The notes under the pieces: generated by a model
Seen by the model: only the letters and a program-made list of their open reading frames with translations
What the model was told of the DNA's origin: nothing
Database searches by the model: none
Assembly: GCF_037102585.1 (NCBI RefSeq)
Contig: NW_027043838.1
Coordinates: 1,612,001 to 1,676,000 of the forward strand
Direction: 5' to 3'
DNA from: Saccharomycopsis crataegensis
Taxonomy: Eukaryota; Ascomycota; Saccharomycetes; Ascoideales; Saccharomycopsidaceae
Length of the DNA stretch: 64,000 nucleotides
Position numbers and translations under genes: made by a program
Part shown: positions 51,751 to 61,250 of the stretch, in pieces
Position numbering within the stretch: the first letter of the stretch is position 1
Layout of the letters: each line of letters starts with the position of its first letter

Positions 51751-53181
51751 ATGCCTATTCCTATTCTCGCGTCTGCTTTGCAAGATGGTGTCGAAGTTAT
51801 TCCTGGCTGGGAATATATCAAGAACTATGGCCCAATCGCCGTTAGCGTTTTCTTATTGAAGAATTACTTTGCCGGATCAAGAAACACTTGGGAGATGAAC
51901 TTCCATGGAAGAGTGTTCATTGTGACCGGAGGAACTTCTGGTTTGGGCGCTAGTGTGGTTGATGAATTGGCATCAAAGGGAGCTCAGTTAGTGCTCTTGG
52001 TGAAGAATTTACACGATGAATGGGTCATAGATTACGTTGAAGGTCTCCGAGAGAAACACGGAAATCAATTGATTTACGCCGAAGAATGTGATCTAAACTC
52101 CTTGCACTCAATTAGAATGTTTGTCAGCAGCTGGCTTAATAGCCGTAACCCCAGAAGACTTGATGGGGTTGTGTTGTGCGCCGGGGAATCTTTACCAATA
52201 GGAAAACCAAGACAATTATCCGCTGATGGCGTTGAAAAGCAAATAGCCATCAATTATCTTGCAAACTACCACTTGCTCACTTTGCTTGCTCCGGCAATCA
52301 GATCGCAACCTTCGGATCGTAAGGTCAAAATCTTGACTACTTCATGTTTATCGCAAGTGTTCGGTAACGTTGATCTCGAAGACTTATTATGGGAAGATCG
52401 AAAATATCCTTCCAACACACCATGGAAAGTCTTTGGTACTTCAAAATTGATGTTAAGCTGTTTTGTGAAGGAATACCAGAGAAGATTAGACACTTATGAG
52501 AGAAGTGATAAAACCAGTATGAGCGTCAGGGCAAATATCGTTAACCCTGGGATGATGAGATCGCCATCAACCAAGAGATTCCTCTCTTTGGGATCTATTT
52601 TCGGGTTGATGATGTATGTTTTATTATATCCAATCCTATGGATATTTCTCAAATCAACATATCAAGGTGCTCAGTCATTTTTCTATGCCTTATCTAACCC
52701 AGAATTGAACGTTCGACCGGGAGGATCTTTTATTCAGGAGTGTTCGGTGGTTCAAAAGAAGACTAAAAAGGAGCTTAACGATGAAGAATTTCAAAAGAAG
52801 CTATACGAAGAAACAGAAAAATTGATCAACGATATTGAAAAGAGATCAGCAACCAGGCGCAATCAATCATCAACAGCCGCTAACAAGAAAAATAAGAAGA
52901 AGGGCAAGAAACAGCCTGCAAAAAAGGATGAAAAAGAACCTGAAAAGCCAGGGATTTCGTTAATGCAAACGAAGGGGGATGCCTTAGAACGTGAGTTGCT
53001 GAAGATGGACAAGACTCTTCCATTATTTGGTGATTTTTCCGGTAATGCGCCAAAATCCAAGGAAAATAAGTATCTTAAAGCCTTGGATGCCAAATTTGAA
53101 GCACAACTTGCTTCTAGAAACCAGGCAAAGACTACGTCAACTGAAGTTACCACAGAAAAACCGAAGAGTCGTAAAATATAA
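51751..53181 (+). CDS. PBR1: SDR-family protein Pbr1, likely ER-linked
   Basis: The 476-residue protein resembles yeast Pbr1 (YNL181W), a poorly characterised putative oxidoreductase. It begins with a hydrophobic region (about 28-43), then a Rossmann nucleotide-binding motif TGGTSGLG near residue 61, NYLANYHLLTLL, and NPGMMRSP. The usual catalytic Tyr-x3-Lys reads VFGTSK: Phe replaces Tyr while Lys stays. A hydrophobic segment at about 283-304 may anchor it. The C-terminal ~120 residues are Lys-rich and longer than in S. cerevisiae. It pairs with IPI3 as in S. cerevisiae. One CTG in ELLKMD is probably serine. Confidence 0.87.
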   Translation: MPIPILASALQDGVEVIPGWEYIKNYGPIAVSVFLLKNYFAGSRNTWEMNFHGRVFIVTGGTSGLGASVVDELASKGAQLVLLVKNLHDEWVIDYVEGLREKHGNQLIYAEECDLNSLHSIRMFVSSWLNSRNPRRLDGVVLCAGESLPIGKPRQLSADGVEKQIAINYLANYHLLTLLAPAIRSQPSDRKVKILTTSCLSQVFGNVDLEDLLWEDRKYPSNTPWKVFGTSKLMLSCFVKEYQRRLDTYERSDKTSMSVRANIVNPGMMRSPSTKRFLSLGSIFGLMMYVLLYPILWIFLKSTYQGAQSFFYALSNPELNVRPGGSFIQECSVVQKKTKKELNDEEFQKKLYEETEKLINDIEKRSATRRNQSSTAANKKNKKKGKKQPAKKDEKEPEKPGISLMQTKGDALERELLKMDKTLPLFGDFSGNAPKSKENKYLKALDAKFEAQLASRNQAKTTSTEVTTEKPKSRKI

Positions 53182-53321
53182 AGCTAAATAAGTAATAAAA
53201 AGAGGGGGAGATTGAGAAAGACTATATTATTATTGATCGTAAAATTCATTTGCTAATATACATTTTTTTTTTGTTTTTTGTTTTTTTTTTTAATGGAACA
53301 ATTCCTCTGGCTCAAGCTAAT

Positions 53322-56300
53322 TCATACAGATTGAGAGTTAATTTGGTTGAACAAATCATTAACATCAATGTAGAAATCTTCTATGAGCAATTCCAAAGGA
53401 TTGTATTTTTCATTATCCAACACTGGATTGAATAACGCTTCATGCGACATTAGTGGCTGTTGTTGTTGCATCATCGTCTGGTTAGCATTATTGGCGGCGG
53501 TGGCGGTGGTGTTTTCAACATATCCAACATTGTAATAATCGGCCCCGAAACTCGAGGAGACATTTAATCGCGGGTACGACGTTGTTGAATCATTATTGAA
53601 TTGCGTGTCGTTACTCTCACCGTTGAGTTGACCTGGAGATTGCGCAACACTCTTGACAGGAATCCTCTCGAATTCGGAAGGGTTCGGTGGCACAACCTCA
53701 TGATTACTGCTAGCGCACTGTGCTGAGTTTCCGAATTTCTGATGAGTCGGATTATGGAATCTTTCATTAACAGAAGAAGAATCATTGGCACCAGTCCCAT
53801 TGGTTACCTTTGGCAGTGACATCATTTGCCATGATAGATATCCTGGGGGGTTGAATTGCTGCTGATCTACTAGCGGTTGGTTTGGGATACCATTTGGTGA
53901 TGGTGAAGGTCTTTGGCTAAAAGCCGGTGGTCTAAATAAGCCACTGGTGTCTTCCAATGCTGTCTTTGTCTTCCCTGTTTCACCCACAGGTTCACGAGCA
54001 TTATTGTTGTTGTTGTGTTTGCGGTTGTTTGTATTGTTTGAAGTATTGGCTTCTTTGAAATTCTTTACCAAGTTTCTTGCTTTAAAATATGAATAAAAAT
54101 ACAACGAGATTTTGTATGGCACATAAAACACGTAATAGTCTTTCAACTTGTTTTGAACATTTTGGAAGAAAAATTTGAACACCAAGTTTGCCAATTCCAA
54201 CTTATTATTATAAAAATTGTAGTAGGTGTAGTCATTCTTGACGAAATCTTCAAAATATTTATACTGTTTTGAAAGGTTACCATCGGCATCATGCACCAAT
54301 GGATATTGGTTACCACTAATACAAATCTCATTGAAATCTTTATCAGAAAACGAGGAACATGGAATCTCATTGATTAGTTCATTACCATTTGCTCTAATGT
54401 TTTTCATATTCTTGTCGGTACCATTGAAAAAATTCTTGAAATTATTAGAGAAATCATTTGAATCCCCCTCAACCAGGTCATTATTACCCTTCAGATCATT
54501 ATAAGAAAACAACACGCTAGAAAATATGAAATTTGAGGTTCTGGTAATGACCTTCAGAATTATCTCAAATAAATATATTTTCACAATCCTATCCATAGCT
54601 TTGATTTCTAGAAACTTCTTAGTACTTCTGATAATCAAAACCACAAAATTGGTAGCTTGGTTGGCGTAGAAATTGGTATATTTGGCAAGATCCCTATCTT
54701 TAACATTATCCATTTTTCTAAGAATCATGAAGATCAAATTATACAATGTGAAAATGATATCGATAATTTCAATCTGTAGTTTGATTTTCTTGATGAATTT
54801 CATAAACTTGTGGCCATTTTTAGGTAACTGGTTATCTTGAACAATTGGATTTGATAGACTCTCGAATACAGGCTGGAAGAAATCTCTGTTATTATAAAAT
54901 TTGATCAAATTTTGGATATAAAGCTCCAATTTAAATATCGTCAAATTTTTGCACTGTAAACTATTGATTTGGTAACACAAATTTCTGACAATTGGGGTGA
55001 AATAATCAAACATGGTATCATCGAAATCACCATCATTACTAGCCTTTTTATTCAATACAGCAAACTGCCTATTGATCTCGAATTCACTAATATCTTCACT
55101 ATAGTGATCAAACATAACCCTTGACGAAGTCTCGGAAAATCTCAAATCATCCACCAGCAAAGGATACCCTAAATCAAAAGATTGTCTCAAATCAATAAAA
55201 GTCACATAGCGCCATATATTCTTCAACATTTTACGATATTCTGGTGTCTCAGCACCATAATTTTTTTCGATATCACGATGCAAGCCACACATCATCACCA
55301 TATTCAAAATTAACGTATGCCACAAGTGTCCATCGGAACTATCGCCACCTTCACCTTCATTCAAATGAAACATCTTATCAACTTTTAAAAACAATAATGC
55401 TTGGATAGATGTGATCAATGGTCGTTTCATCATTTGCAATAATGATAGAAGCTTTGTAGAATAGTATACCAAAACACTTTCATATTTGGTGGCTTCGTGA
55501 TTCAGTAATTTTGGGTTAATGGAATCGAATGGGGAGTCGGTGTATAGTAAAGAAACTTTCAATAAGGCAATAATCAAAGCAAGTTTTGACAAGTCCCCGT
55601 GTCTATGAGTGATAACAATTTTGAAATCGTTTTTGTTTAGGTCGTTGGTATCCATTTTTTCTTTTTCAGTTTTAAGTTTGAAAATGTCATTGAAAATTTC
55701 ATTGATGTATGATCTGGTGACAAACGGATACAACCAGTCTAAAAGCTTATCAAAGAAGATGTTGACATGTTGAAACATTCTCTCATAGTTTGGAAGAAAG
55801 TTTAGCAAATCGGCAAAAAATTCATTATCATTATTAATACCTGAAGACAGACTGCTCATTTTCAACGGTTTCATTTGGCCATTTGCATTATTTTCTATTA
55901 TATCATAGCATCTATCAATGTTGAACGGGAAATAAGCTGCATATTCCAAATTTCTTCTTGTCGATTTGAAACGCTTTCGATCTTTTGTGGTCAACTTGGA
56001 GATTAATTGGTAAATCTCAGAAAAGCTTTTATTAAATGTTATAGCAGATCTGAAGCAGGTGGGGCCAAAATATATGGTTCTATTTGGCTTGAATCTCATG
56101 GTGTTGATGTCGGAAACATTAATATTGAGAAATAGTAAATTGTCTCTTTTGATATCATGATCAGTCACTCGACTCTGATCACACAATAATACAGAACCTT
56201 CGGGATGGTGATTTTGATCTATTTCGATATCTAATGACTTGAGAATTGCATTCTCCTTCTCCAATAATTCGATCTTGAGGTTGAGATACTCCACACTATC

Positions 56301-56777
56301 ATTATTATTCGAAGTCAAACTATTTGCAAAATCATTCAACAAAATCTTTCTCTGATTAATTTTTGATAACTCATTCCTCAAATCCTGGTTCTTTGAATCC
56401 GATTTCTCAGGGGCTGATCGTGGTTCCATACATTCGTTATGGTCGTGATTAGGCTTGTATCGTTTCGAGTCATCACTGGGAGTCATTTGTCTTAATTTCA
56501 AGTTCTTGCGCCGCTCGGCTCTTGGATAAATTATTTTCCCCTTACTATCAACGTTGTCTAACACAGCAGCCGCGGCAGCAGCAGCCTTTTCTACGGTGTC
56601 GTTGTAGATACATTGGTCCAATGGATACTTTCTGACTTTGCAAGATGAGCAGATGGGCTTCGCCCGATCGCACTTGATTTTCTTTCTCCGGCAACTGGTG
56701 CATGATATAATAATTCTGTTCCTCTTTCTCACATTTTCATCCTTCTTATTGATGGAGATATCTGTTTCTTGGACCAT
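53322..56777 (-). CDS. Zn2Cys6 fungal transcription factor
   Basis: The 1151-residue protein has an N-terminal binuclear zinc cluster, C26-x2-C29-x6-C36-x6-C43-x2-C46-x9-C56, in CTSCRRKKIKCDRAKPICSSC. An Ala run follows at about 65-71. The middle (about 330-780) is the usual alpha-helical 'fungal-specific TF' domain, with LWHTLILNMVMMCGLHRDIE and IWRYVTFIDLRQSFDLGYPLLVDDLRF. The C-terminal ~250 residues are Asn/Gln/Pro-rich, likely an activation region. Target genes are unknown, and I do not recognise an orthologue. It shares only 127 bp with LYS5 on the other strand, so they may be co-regulated, but no site proves this. Confidence 0.92.
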   Translation of the reverse strand: MVQETDISINKKDENVRKRNRIIISCTSCRRKKIKCDRAKPICSSCKVRKYPLDQCIYNDTVEKAAAAAAAVLDNVDSKGKIIYPRAERRKNLKLRQMTPSDDSKRYKPNHDHNECMEPRSAPEKSDSKNQDLRNELSKINQRKILLNDFANSLTSNNNDSVEYLNLKIELLEKENAILKSLDIEIDQNHHPEGSVLLCDQSRVTDHDIKRDNLLFLNINVSDINTMRFKPNRTIYFGPTCFRSAITFNKSFSEIYQLISKLTTKDRKRFKSTRRNLEYAAYFPFNIDRCYDIIENNANGQMKPLKMSSLSSGINNDNEFFADLLNFLPNYERMFQHVNIFFDKLLDWLYPFVTRSYINEIFNDIFKLKTEKEKMDTNDLNKNDFKIVITHRHGDLSKLALIIALLKVSLLYTDSPFDSINPKLLNHEATKYESVLVYYSTKLLSLLQMMKRPLITSIQALLFLKVDKMFHLNEGEGGDSSDGHLWHTLILNMVMMCGLHRDIEKNYGAETPEYRKMLKNIWRYVTFIDLRQSFDLGYPLLVDDLRFSETSSRVMFDHYSEDISEFEINRQFAVLNKKASNDGDFDDTMFDYFTPIVRNLCYQINSLQCKNLTIFKLELYIQNLIKFYNNRDFFQPVFESLSNPIVQDNQLPKNGHKFMKFIKKIKLQIEIIDIIFTLYNLIFMILRKMDNVKDRDLAKYTNFYANQATNFVVLIIRSTKKFLEIKAMDRIVKIYLFEIILKVITRTSNFIFSSVLFSYNDLKGNNDLVEGDSNDFSNNFKNFFNGTDKNMKNIRANGNELINEIPCSSFSDKDFNEICISGNQYPLVHDADGNLSKQYKYFEDFVKNDYTYYNFYNNKLELANLVFKFFFQNVQNKLKDYYVFYVPYKISLYFYSYFKARNLVKNFKEANTSNNTNNRKHNNNNNAREPVGETGKTKTALEDTSGLFRPPAFSQRPSPSPNGIPNQPLVDQQQFNPPGYLSWQMMSLPKVTNGTGANDSSSVNERFHNPTHQKFGNSAQCASSNHEVVPPNPSEFERIPVKSVAQSPGQLNGESNDTQFNNDSTTSYPRLNVSSSFGADYYNVGYVENTTATAANNANQTMMQQQQPLMSHEALFNPVLDNEKYNPLELLIEDFYIDVNDLFNQINSQSV

Positions 56778-56904
56778 ATTGCTTGTCCTTTTTAAAGAAA
56801 AGAAGCCAATTTAGTTGCGTCTCGCTATGATATGCTACAAGGATTGATGGCGTAATTTTTCATTTATTTTTATTTTTTTTTTTTTTTCTCCCATTTTGTT
56901 GGTA

Positions 56905-57735
56905 ATGCGCCCCATCACGTCAGGACCACCAATGGACCCTACAATAACCAAAGGCTATCAGGCCTTGAAGGAGAGGAAGGACTATATAATAGTTTTTTTG
57001 CTCCCCATAGATGCCTTCTGGTTGGAAAATGAGTTCAATTTTGAGGTCTCCTTGCGGCTTTTGCCGTTGCGGAACCAATTGAAGGTGAAGAATCAGAAGT
57101 ATTTCAGAGATCGATGCTTGGGGTTGGGGAACCAGTTGCTCCTAGTATATGTGCTATGGCTAATGAATCAGAGCTGGTCGATAGAACAGGTGTTACTGAG
57201 GCTCCATCATGGCTCCAACGGCAAGCCTATGTTTGAAGATGTTGACTTCAATCTCTCAAACGATAAGGAATCGTTACTCAACAGTATGGCAATTGCTGGA
57301 GGAACAGTAGGATTAGACACCATCAATTTCCATCTAATTAATCGACAGTTTGTTGATGAGATTAAGTTGGGAACCCTTCATGATTCTGAGTTGGCATTAT
57401 TGGAGAAGCAGACTGAAGAAGAAGACTATTTACGGTTGTTTGCTCAGTTGTGGAGTTTGAAAGAGAGCTATACCAAGTATTTGGGGACAGGATTGATAGG
57501 AGTAGATTTGAAGCAGTTGGAATTTCGTAACGTCAGATTGATCACAACTGCTGGTGATTCAAATACCGGAATACAATTGTACATTGATGGGAAAAGGAAA
57601 GTATTAGGTGCGATAATGACACGACTATACAATGATCAAGTGTATTATTCAGTTGTTACCGATAAAGACTCGCCCAGTCTCCAGGAAATTGTAGTCGGTC
57701 TTAAAGATTTGTGTTCCGTGTTAAATAACATATAG
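56905..57735 (+). CDS. LYS5: 4'-phosphopantetheinyl transferase Lys5
   Basis: Lys5 activates alpha-aminoadipate reductase (Lys2) by attaching phosphopantetheine from CoA, a required step in fungal lysine synthesis. The 276 residues match the yeast length (~272). The Mg-binding motif appears as VGLD near residue 135-138, and the second motif as LWSLKESYTKYLGTG near 183-195, with the invariant W..KE...K. GKPMF precedes them, as is normal. The first in-frame ATG is at 56905; the ATG at 56932 (MDPTITKGY) is an alternative. A CTG in VLLRLHH is ambiguous. It diverges from the Zn2Cys6 gene across 127 bp and converges with MNN10. Confidence 0.9.
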   Translation: MRPITSGPPMDPTITKGYQALKERKDYIIVFLLPIDAFWLENEFNFEVSLRLLPLRNQLKVKNQKYFRDRCLGLGNQLLLVYVLWLMNQSWSIEQVLLRLHHGSNGKPMFEDVDFNLSNDKESLLNSMAIAGGTVGLDTINFHLINRQFVDEIKLGTLHDSELALLEKQTEEEDYLRLFAQLWSLKESYTKYLGTGLIGVDLKQLEFRNVRLITTAGDSNTGIQLYIDGKRKVLGAIMTRLYNDQVYYSVVTDKDSPSLQEIVVGLKDLCSVLNNI

Positions 57736-57878
57736 ATATAACTTACAATTAGAATCAATCAATAAGGAGAAATGAGGTATACGATGAATAATTTGGCCAA
57801 ATAAAATAGTGGAAAGACGAAATTATAAAATCAAAAGAACATAAAAAAAAAAAGAAAAAACGGATTTGCTATACAAAA

Positions 57879-59015
57879 TCACCAAAACTTATACCAAGGC
57901 TTTTTATGCAATCTTCTATCGACGCTCTTGTAGTATTCCATTTCAGCCCAACAATCTCTTCCCCATTCACAACCAGCCATATTGACGACAAAATCTCTGT
58001 CATTTTCATTGTAAAAGAACTGAGGATCATCAGCTTTATCAGAACATGCCCCAGGTGGGAAGGCATTGATTGATTTCAATGGCAAAAAGCCAATTCTCTC
58101 TCTAATCCACGGCTGAGTTCTGTACAAAGTTTCAAAAGCATCTTGTTCTTTATGTTCCCAGATCATGTGCATCTGCTCATAAAACGCAGGATCCCACCAA
58201 ATATCCAAAAGTAATTCTGACCATGGTGACTTCTTGATCAAGAATGACCCCAAATTGAAACCCCCACAATCCTGTGTGATTAACATTTCCACCGGCGAAT
58301 TCTTATAATCGGCGTAAGGGATATTCAAGTCCAAGTTCAAAGGATTGAAATCTTTTTCATTGGTGATTCTGTATGTTAAGTTGTTCAAGTTGTTGAAAAT
58401 ATGTTCTTCAAGCGAAAGTTGAGGTTCGATGATGTAAGTGTGCAAATCTAACCACCAAAACCATTTAGTGTTTGGGAACTGGCGCATGGTTTGCTTGAGA
58501 ATATCGACCTTCTCCCAGGATTCTCGCCATTCGTGAGAGTATCTTCTCTTTATCGTCATGTCCTTGATGGTCAAACCGTACCCGTGTTTATTGGCATAAT
58601 ATTTCTTGTTATTAATAGAACTTCTTTCCACCGACCACTCTTGAGCCCCTTTCCATTTCAAAACCCCACCTCCTTCATTTGCTGCCAATATTATCACGAT
58701 TTCTGGATCCTTGTTCAAGATTCTTTGCTGCAATTGTTTGAATCTTCCTGTTGGGAATTTAAGATATACAAAAAACATCAAAACACAGGTTAACAACATT
58801 AGAGTCTTTTTGAAGCTAGAGAGCATCATCTTCACCGATGCAAAAGGTGATCTCTGCTTCTTCCGTGGCTGGAGAGCCGCATAAGGCGGGATTATTTGAA
58901 TATCCTTCTCGTGATCCATAGTTCTGCTGGTTGGAGGACGAGAGTTTAGTTGGCTGGAGGGAATCAGATCAAAAAGTTGTTTATACTCTCGTGTCTCTGA
59001 ATGGAAAATAACCAT
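57879..59015 (-). CDS. MNN10: Golgi alpha-1,6-mannosyltransferase subunit Mnn10
   Basis: Mnn10 (GT34) is part of the M-Pol II complex that extends the alpha-1,6 backbone of outer-chain mannan in the cis-Golgi. The 378-residue type II protein has one membrane segment at about 71-87. It then shows the family blocks EIVIILAANEGGGVLKWKG, RRYSHEWRESWEKVDIL, KWFWWLDLHTYIIEP, LITQDCGGFNLGSFLIKKS and AFPPGACSDK. The acidic motif reads D-L-H, where my memory of S. cerevisiae Mnn10 is D-L-D. The start is ATG 59015; ATG 58919 (MDHEKD) is possible. CACGTG lies 40 bp upstream (59055..59060). Mnn11 is the nearest alternative; the AANEGGG block favours Mnn10. Confidence 0.9.
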   Translation of the reverse strand: MVIFHSETREYKQLFDLIPSSQLNSRPPTSRTMDHEKDIQIIPPYAALQPRKKQRSPFASVKMMLSSFKKTLMLLTCVLMFFVYLKFPTGRFKQLQQRILNKDPEIVIILAANEGGGVLKWKGAQEWSVERSSINNKKYYANKHGYGLTIKDMTIKRRYSHEWRESWEKVDILKQTMRQFPNTKWFWWLDLHTYIIEPQLSLEEHIFNNLNNLTYRITNEKDFNPLNLDLNIPYADYKNSPVEMLITQDCGGFNLGSFLIKKSPWSELLLDIWWDPAFYEQMHMIWEHKEQDAFETLYRTQPWIRERIGFLPLKSINAFPPGACSDKADDPQFFYNENDRDFVVNMAGCEWGRDCWAEMEYYKSVDRRLHKKPWYKFW

Positions 59016-59231
59016 GATGTGTTACCCGGTGTTTATAATTATTGATAATTTGGTCACGTGCATGACAATGTTCTCTTTGGAGAGTAAGTGAATTCACCGC
59101 TTAACGGATATAAAAAGGAAGCTGAAAATAGATATGGACTGTAAATATATAACTTCTATGTTGTTTCTAGTGTAAATTAAAGTGAAAAAAAGAATTGTAG
59201 ACGTAGCTAGCAGATGAATGGTAAAAAATAA

Positions 59232-59312
59232 TGACTGGGACGGGATTCGAACCCGCGCATCCGAAGAAATCACGGCCTTAACGTGACGCCTTAACCACTC
59301 GGCCACCCAGCC
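59232..59312 (-). tRNA. tRNA-Leu(AAG)
   Basis: A class II tRNA of 81 nt without intron. The acceptor is GGCTGGG with CCCAGTC and discriminator A; the D arm is GCCGAGTGGTTAAGGC; the anticodon stem is TCACG/CGTGA with loop TTAAGGC, giving anticodon AAG. A long variable arm and T arm GCGGG-TTCGAAT-CCCGT follow. It decodes CTT and CTC leucine codons. This isoacceptor is usual in CTG-clade yeasts, whereas S. cerevisiae uses GAG and TAG for CTN. Confidence 0.93.
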
Positions 59313-59900
59313 TCAGATGTTGGGGTGGAGATGTAATTTTCTCACACCAAAAGTATTTCTTTGAGTGTGGTTTTTGCGTCTTATTGCATAAACATGCATG
59401 TTGTTATCGTCCCCCATTCCAATTTTGATGTACTAAAGTTAATAGTTCAGTGTTGGCTGTGAAGGCTGATTGATATTTAAGTATTGATGATCCAAAATAT
59501 TAGGACTAGGACTGTATTAATATTGGTTGTATTTAATACTAACTATTTGCTTTCTTCTCTATTTACTTATATCATGTATTGTGGTTAGTGGATCCTTAAA
59601 TGGTGGATCTTCTTCTTCTTCTATGACTGTGGAAAATTCAATACAGATATTCAAATATCAGTATTTTCTCGTTTCTCATTTTTATAATAGAAGATACAAA
59701 TTTGCCAGTATTTCTGTTTCATTTATGACAACCAATTGTTCTGTAGGCTCGTACAAATTAAAAATATAAATAAAAAAAACTGCCCTGTGCAGTAAAAGTA
59801 ATGCCTTTACATCATTACTCGTAAACTTTACCCCTATACATATATATATTAAAAGTAGTCTCCATTCGCAACTTCGTCATTAATTGTTCCCCATACACCA
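59313..59900. other. tRNA-Leu upstream flank and Sur7-like 3' region
   Basis: AT-rich sequence with a run of TTC repeats near 59609-59623. The open frame at 59527-59769 has only a late ATG and no family match, so I do not call it. No other feature was seen. Confidence 0.5.
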
Positions 59901-61250
59901 TCACTTTTCTCCAAGCACCCGCCTATCATTTTCATCATCTTTCTTTGATTTCTCCACTTTCTTCTGGGCTGCCTTCAGCGACGCTTCCTCTTTAATGCTG
60001 ATGATTTTTGGTCTTTTTAAAGATCTTCTGGCTATAATAACACTTGGATACTGACTTTCTGTCAAAATAACATCTTCAGCACCTGAAGGTCTGGCAAAAA
60101 TACCCTGATCTGTATAATCGCCCAAATCCTGAATATCCTGAGGAGATGGAACAGCAATACTATCTTTCTTGTGGTCCAAATGGGCGAGGCTAGGAGCATT
60201 TTCTTTCTCTACCAGCTTTTTAAATACCGGTTCTTGATGGCTAATTCTCCAGTCTTGCAGTGAACTAATACTGTTTGAATACCTAGAAGGCTTATTAACT
60301 TTCTCTGTCTCTTCCACTAAGACGTCGGTATTGTCTGGTTTTACTACTGGCTCTTTGGCTTGAGGGATCTTTTGAGTGGCCCTTTCTTGGGTCTTTCTTT
60401 TAGGCGCTAATTGATTTCTCATAGTCATTAATCTCTTGTATCCAGATATGGGTTGCATTCTATCTAAGTCACTACCGGATTTCCCGCTATTTTGTTTTTG
60501 TTTTTTTGTTTTATAGTCATTTTTAGATTGATTCACTTTCCTTTCGTGTCGCATATAACAAAGACTGATTATGCATAAAGCTACCGTCAACATGAGAATG
60601 AATAGACTAGTCCATGTTAACGCCATTAAATTCGCTCCCACACTAGCAGATAAACCAGAGCTCTGAAAAGCATTTCTCACCCTCACAGTGACTACTGTAA
60701 TACAAACTGAGGCGATGATGCTAAATACGGTTGCCAACAATAGAGACGCCCCAAAGAATTTTGTTAAAATTCCACTTGGTTTGCAAATGATTCCAAAAGA
60801 ACTGAAAAACGCCAAAAGAGAAAATAGAAGTGCGAGGATATGGAAAGCATATGCCACTTTGGAAAGATGATAATATAAATTTTGATGATTATTGAAATCA
60901 GAAGGAACATTTGACCGGCCAAAGTTATCAGCAGGGGAAATTGGATATCCTGCAGTAGAGTTCCCACAATCATGATTACTACCATTTTCTACTCCGCAAA
61001 GTTCGTAGTATGTCCACCGTGATGTTGAGTAAGGTGCATTTTTTATTGATGATGTATTAGCTTGTAGCCAATAAAGATGAGCGAGTCCCGAACTTGTGGA
61101 AGCACCATTAAGAACAATAAAGAAGAGAATGACGCAGGTACTAAAATAATTGTCAGCAAACGTGCTTTACCGAACAAAACGTGTATACGAAACTTACCCA
61201 GCAAGAAGCACGGGTACAAGAAAACTGATAAATCTTGATTTGGAAAACAT
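59901..61250 (-). CDS. Sur7/PalI-family membrane protein, spliced
   Basis: Two exons: 61250..61198 and 61140..59901, with a 57-nt intron (GTAAGT, GCTGAC branch-like, TTTTAG). Joined, they encode 430 residues. Only splicing supplies the first membrane segment (FLVPVLLAGTCVILFFIVL, about 10-28), which spans the junction, and the external loop with the family pattern W60-TYYEL-C66 then C76. Segments 2-4 lie at about 114-135, 143-170 and 190-215, giving the claudin-like four-pass plan. A ~215-residue basic cytoplasmic tail follows. Family members organise eisosomes or act in pH sensing (Rim9/PalI); which role applies here is undecided. It is divergent from RNR1. Confidence 0.87.
61141..61197 (-). 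other. Intron of the Sur7/PalI-like gene
   Basis: The intron is 57 nt: GTAAGT at 61197..61192, GCTGAC at 61157..61152 and TTTTAG ending at 61141. It splits a Gly codon (GG|T). Its removal joins two parts of one membrane segment and keeps the frame. Confidence 0.85.

Noticed and set aside
59527-59769. Frame near tRNA-Leu with hydrophobic start
   Set aside because: The hydrophobic part precedes the first ATG, and nothing suggests a gene.
59453-59900. TGTTGG start near tRNA-Leu as a second LTR
   Set aside because: No matching end of the TG...CA type was found within LTR length.
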